Source: Stercorarius parasiticus
Lineage: Eukaryota; Chordata; Aves; Charadriiformes; Stercorariidae
Length of the DNA: 64,000 bases
Assembly (NCBI GenBank): GCA_013396915.1
Contig: VWZL01000355.1
Location: 558,001-622,000 of the forward strand
Direction: 5' to 3'
Shown here: positions 62,101-64,000 of the stretch, one piece after another
How the letters are laid out: each line of letters begins with the position of its first letter
Numbering within the stretch: the stretch's first letter is position 1
Notes under the pieces: model-generated
Databases searched by the model: none
Seen by the model: the letters and a program-made list of their open reading frames with translations, nothing else
Told to the model about the DNA's origin: nothing
Translations under genes and position numbers: made by a program

Positions 62101-63170
62101 CAAAACTGAAAGCCAGGCTGTGACAGAGCAATGCTCTTAAGGTATAGGCAGGACCATATTTGATTGCAGGCCGTCTGGCCACACCAAGTAGATAATTTTT
62201 TAATCCCACAGCACCCATCTCTTCTGCAGGACTCTGTGCTGCAGACAGAAAGCACTTACTGCCTGCAGGTAACAGCTTCCTCTGGATTTTTTTACCTTCT
62301 GCTCAGGGATTTCCTGGCCTTTCTCTTTTGTTCACCCACCACCATAGGTGAGATTGGAACCCAGATTGAGGTGACACGTGCTTCAGCAGCAGGTTTTTGC
62401 TGCTCTTCTCACATTTTTGGCCATTTGCTTAAAGCCTAACAGACGTTGTAAGCATCAACGGGTTTCTTTCACTGCCTGGAGCAAACTGTTGTCCTAGTGT
62501 GGCCCTATAGCTTTTTAAAATGAGTTTCAGAACTTGTTCAGACACTTGGGGACCTTCGCTTGGCCTGATGAAGTTCAGGTCAAGACAGTATTAGGGCCTC
62601 AAGTTGTAAGTTTCTAGGTCTCAGCCAAGAGCGGTTACTTGGTGAAACACAGAAGCAACGAGACTATTTAATTAACCTGAAATCTCCCACTGGCACAAAA
62701 TTAAAGTTCTTTTGCCAGAATCATTAGTAATTTGCAGGCTCTGTTCAGCAGGAGAGTAACAGATATTTGATCAAATGTGCCCTTTCCAGGAAATGACAGC
62801 CGTTACGATGGAGGGGGAGGCACTTCAAAATTCATCCGACCAAGTAGAACAATTTGGAATATGTCATGCTCAAAAGTCTGTTAACTCTCACTGTCATTGC
62901 ACAGAACATGCTGGAGGATGAAGATACTGGACTGTCTTCACGCTTCCCCCAAACCTGGCATACAGCTTGATTTTAAACGTTTTTTTTTAATACACGTTTA
63001 GGTACACAGGCAGTGGCAGGGAGGAAAGGAAGGAGATCCCTTGCCATCTTCCTTCACGAGGTTATGCCCTAAAGGATGAAAAGGCAATTACATATTGCAT
63101 ATGCAATTTATATTTGGCTTAGGTTGTTTTCAGGAAGTATATTTTTATTTATTAGGACACATACTATTAT
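59185..63170. other. Unique stretch with CNE-like blocks, no gene
   Basis: No exon recognised in 4 kb. CpG-keeping blocks at about 60180-60400 (with ATTAATGAACAATC, SOX-like) and 62640-62880 look like conserved non-coding DNA. The rest is AT-rich with T- and A-runs. Confidence 0.5.
62640..62880. promoter_or_regulatory. Candidate enhancer with TCF/LEF-like palindrome
   Basis: This block contains ATTTGATCAAAT (62764-62775), a perfect 12-bp palindrome in which each half resembles a TCF/LEF core (ATCAAA). It also has TATTTAATTAACCTG, CAGAATCATTAGTAATTTGC and GAACAATTTGG (SOX-like), and preserved CpGs (GCCGTTACGATGG, CATCCGACC). No repeat or coding signal is present. The look is of a conserved regulatory element. 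This is inference without alignment. Confidence 0.27.
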
Positions 63171-63176
63171 ACAATT

Positions 63177-63400
63177 ATAGAATGACAGAATGGTTCGGGT
63201 TGGAAGGGACCTCAAAGATCATCTAGTTCCAATCCCCTGCCCCGGGCAGGGACACCTCCCACCAGACCAGGCTGCTCAAAGCCCCGTCCAGCCTGGCCTT
63301 GAACATCTCCAGAGATGGGGCAGCTACAGCTTCTCTAGGCAACCTGTTCCAGTGCCTCACTGCCCTTACAGTAAAGAATTTCTTCCTAATAGCTAATGTA
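63177..63400 (-). mobile_element. CR1 LINE 3' end with ORF2 C-terminus (minus strand)
   Basis: ATAGAATGACAGAATGGTTC starts the reversed tail. The minus strand encodes IRKKFFTVRAVRHWNRLPRE, then AVAAPSLEMFKARLDGALSS, uninterrupted over about 55 codons. It is 5'-truncated just upstream of that, at about 63400, where ATTAGGAAGAAATTC-type sequence meets unique DNA. It is close to consensus, hence young, and of the same subfamily as 39506 and 46278. Confidence 0.95.
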
Positions 63401-63404
63401 TCAG

Positions 63405-64000
63405 ATAACTGCACACTTTATAGATTTATATGTATAGCCCTTATTTTATCACATTGCTCGGTAAAGGAAAGCATGTTGGTGAAGCCCCATGGACACTTGT
63501 GGGAACTGCTGCTTTTCGCCAGGCTACGTTAAGCTTCTCTATGGGGATGAGAGCAAAATACAGCTCGAGTGTCCCAGGGAATGTCTGCCGAGAGCTCTGC
63601 AGTGAAGGCGGCCGACTGCGGAGCTGTGTGCGGGCAGCACAGGCAGCAGTGAGGGAGCTGAGTGTCAGCAGCTGCAGCAGAGGCAGCCCGGAAAAACATG
63701 ACCCCAAGGAAAAAGGGAAAACAAAGCAGAGTTTATCTGCACAGCACGGGCTGCAAGAGGCAGTCTGGTGAGTGAAAAGTGCCGTCTCCTGCAGTTTGAT
63801 TCTGCCCGTGTTCGGAGGCAGAACATTTTGTATCATCCCCATAAATAAACAGGATTACATCATAGGATTGGTTATCCAAGCAGCTCCACTGTCGCCATGG
63901 ACCACCTCAGTCAATGTCAGCAACAACACTCTGCTAATTTCACTGAAAAAAAAAAAAAAGTTTGGAGGTTACCAAAGAGCAAGCTGCATTTTTCAAGCCT
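63405..64000. other. Unique end of window, possible 5' exon
   Basis: A GC- and CpG-richer patch at about 63540-63770 (with GGCGGCCGACTGCGGAGC and a CAGCAGCTGCAGCAG run) is followed by CAGTCTG/GTGAGT, a near-consensus splice donor at 63768. It might be a non-coding or 5'UTR exon on the plus strand. No TATA box or certain start codon is visible. Beyond it lie unique DNA and an A13 run near 63946. Confidence 0.3.

Noticed and set aside
63441..63842. 133-codon minus-strand open frame
   Set aside because: Likely the shadow of a GC-richer patch; Leu/Ser/Ala-rich without a recognisable fold.
1..64000. CRISPR arrays, bacterial operons, prophage or plasmid features
   Set aside because: No regularly spaced repeats or gene packing of that kind. 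The repeat content is that of a bird genome.

Overview
The window looks like nuclear DNA from a bird. The main reason is a population of CR1 (chicken repeat 1) LINEs. There are 3'-end copies ending in the ATTCTATGAT-type microsatellite, long ORF2 reverse-transcriptase pieces, and a GC-rich CR1 5' end with ORF1. A probable avian ERV-L-type LTR fragment fits this, as does the absence of mammalian repeats such as Alu, L1 or B1. The host sequence is AT-rich, full of stop codons and has no bacterial-style gene packing. I cannot name the species.

Layout. From about 175 to 2315 lies a rearranged 5' portion of a CR1 element. The 5'UTR (with tandem sub-units) and the first part of ORF1 run on the minus strand and are fused, head to head at about 545-552, to a plus-strand piece carrying the inter-ORF region and the start of ORF2. 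Inside the 5'UTR a perfect 360-bp duplication flanks a single N, which looks like an unresolved assembly join. From about 2.3 to 54.5 kb the sequence is mostly unique and intergenic or intronic. It is interrupted by short CR1 3' ends (10676, 17868, 20813, 35099, 39506, 46278), an older amniote-type CR1 tail (40280-40410), a probable LTR fragment (49640-49960) and simple repeats. At 54563-56077 there is a 5'-truncated CR1 on the plus strand with an uninterrupted ORF2 part, a 766-base N gap and an intact ORF2 C-terminus. An ancient CR1 lies at 58635-59180 and another young one at 63177-63400.

No convincing multi-exon host gene is visible. The only host coding candidate I would keep is an 85-codon minus-strand segment at 45706-45963. 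It has a phase-0 splice acceptor and an acidic W-x-x-I motif resembling an LC3-interacting motif; I do not recognise the protein. Several CpG-retaining, motif-rich unique blocks (for example near 11.0-11.35, 53.1-53.56 and 62.64-62.88 kb) look like conserved non-coding regulatory DNA. The best reading is a gene desert or large intron with scattered regulatory blocks and transposon insertions. The CNE part is inference and needs alignment with other birds.
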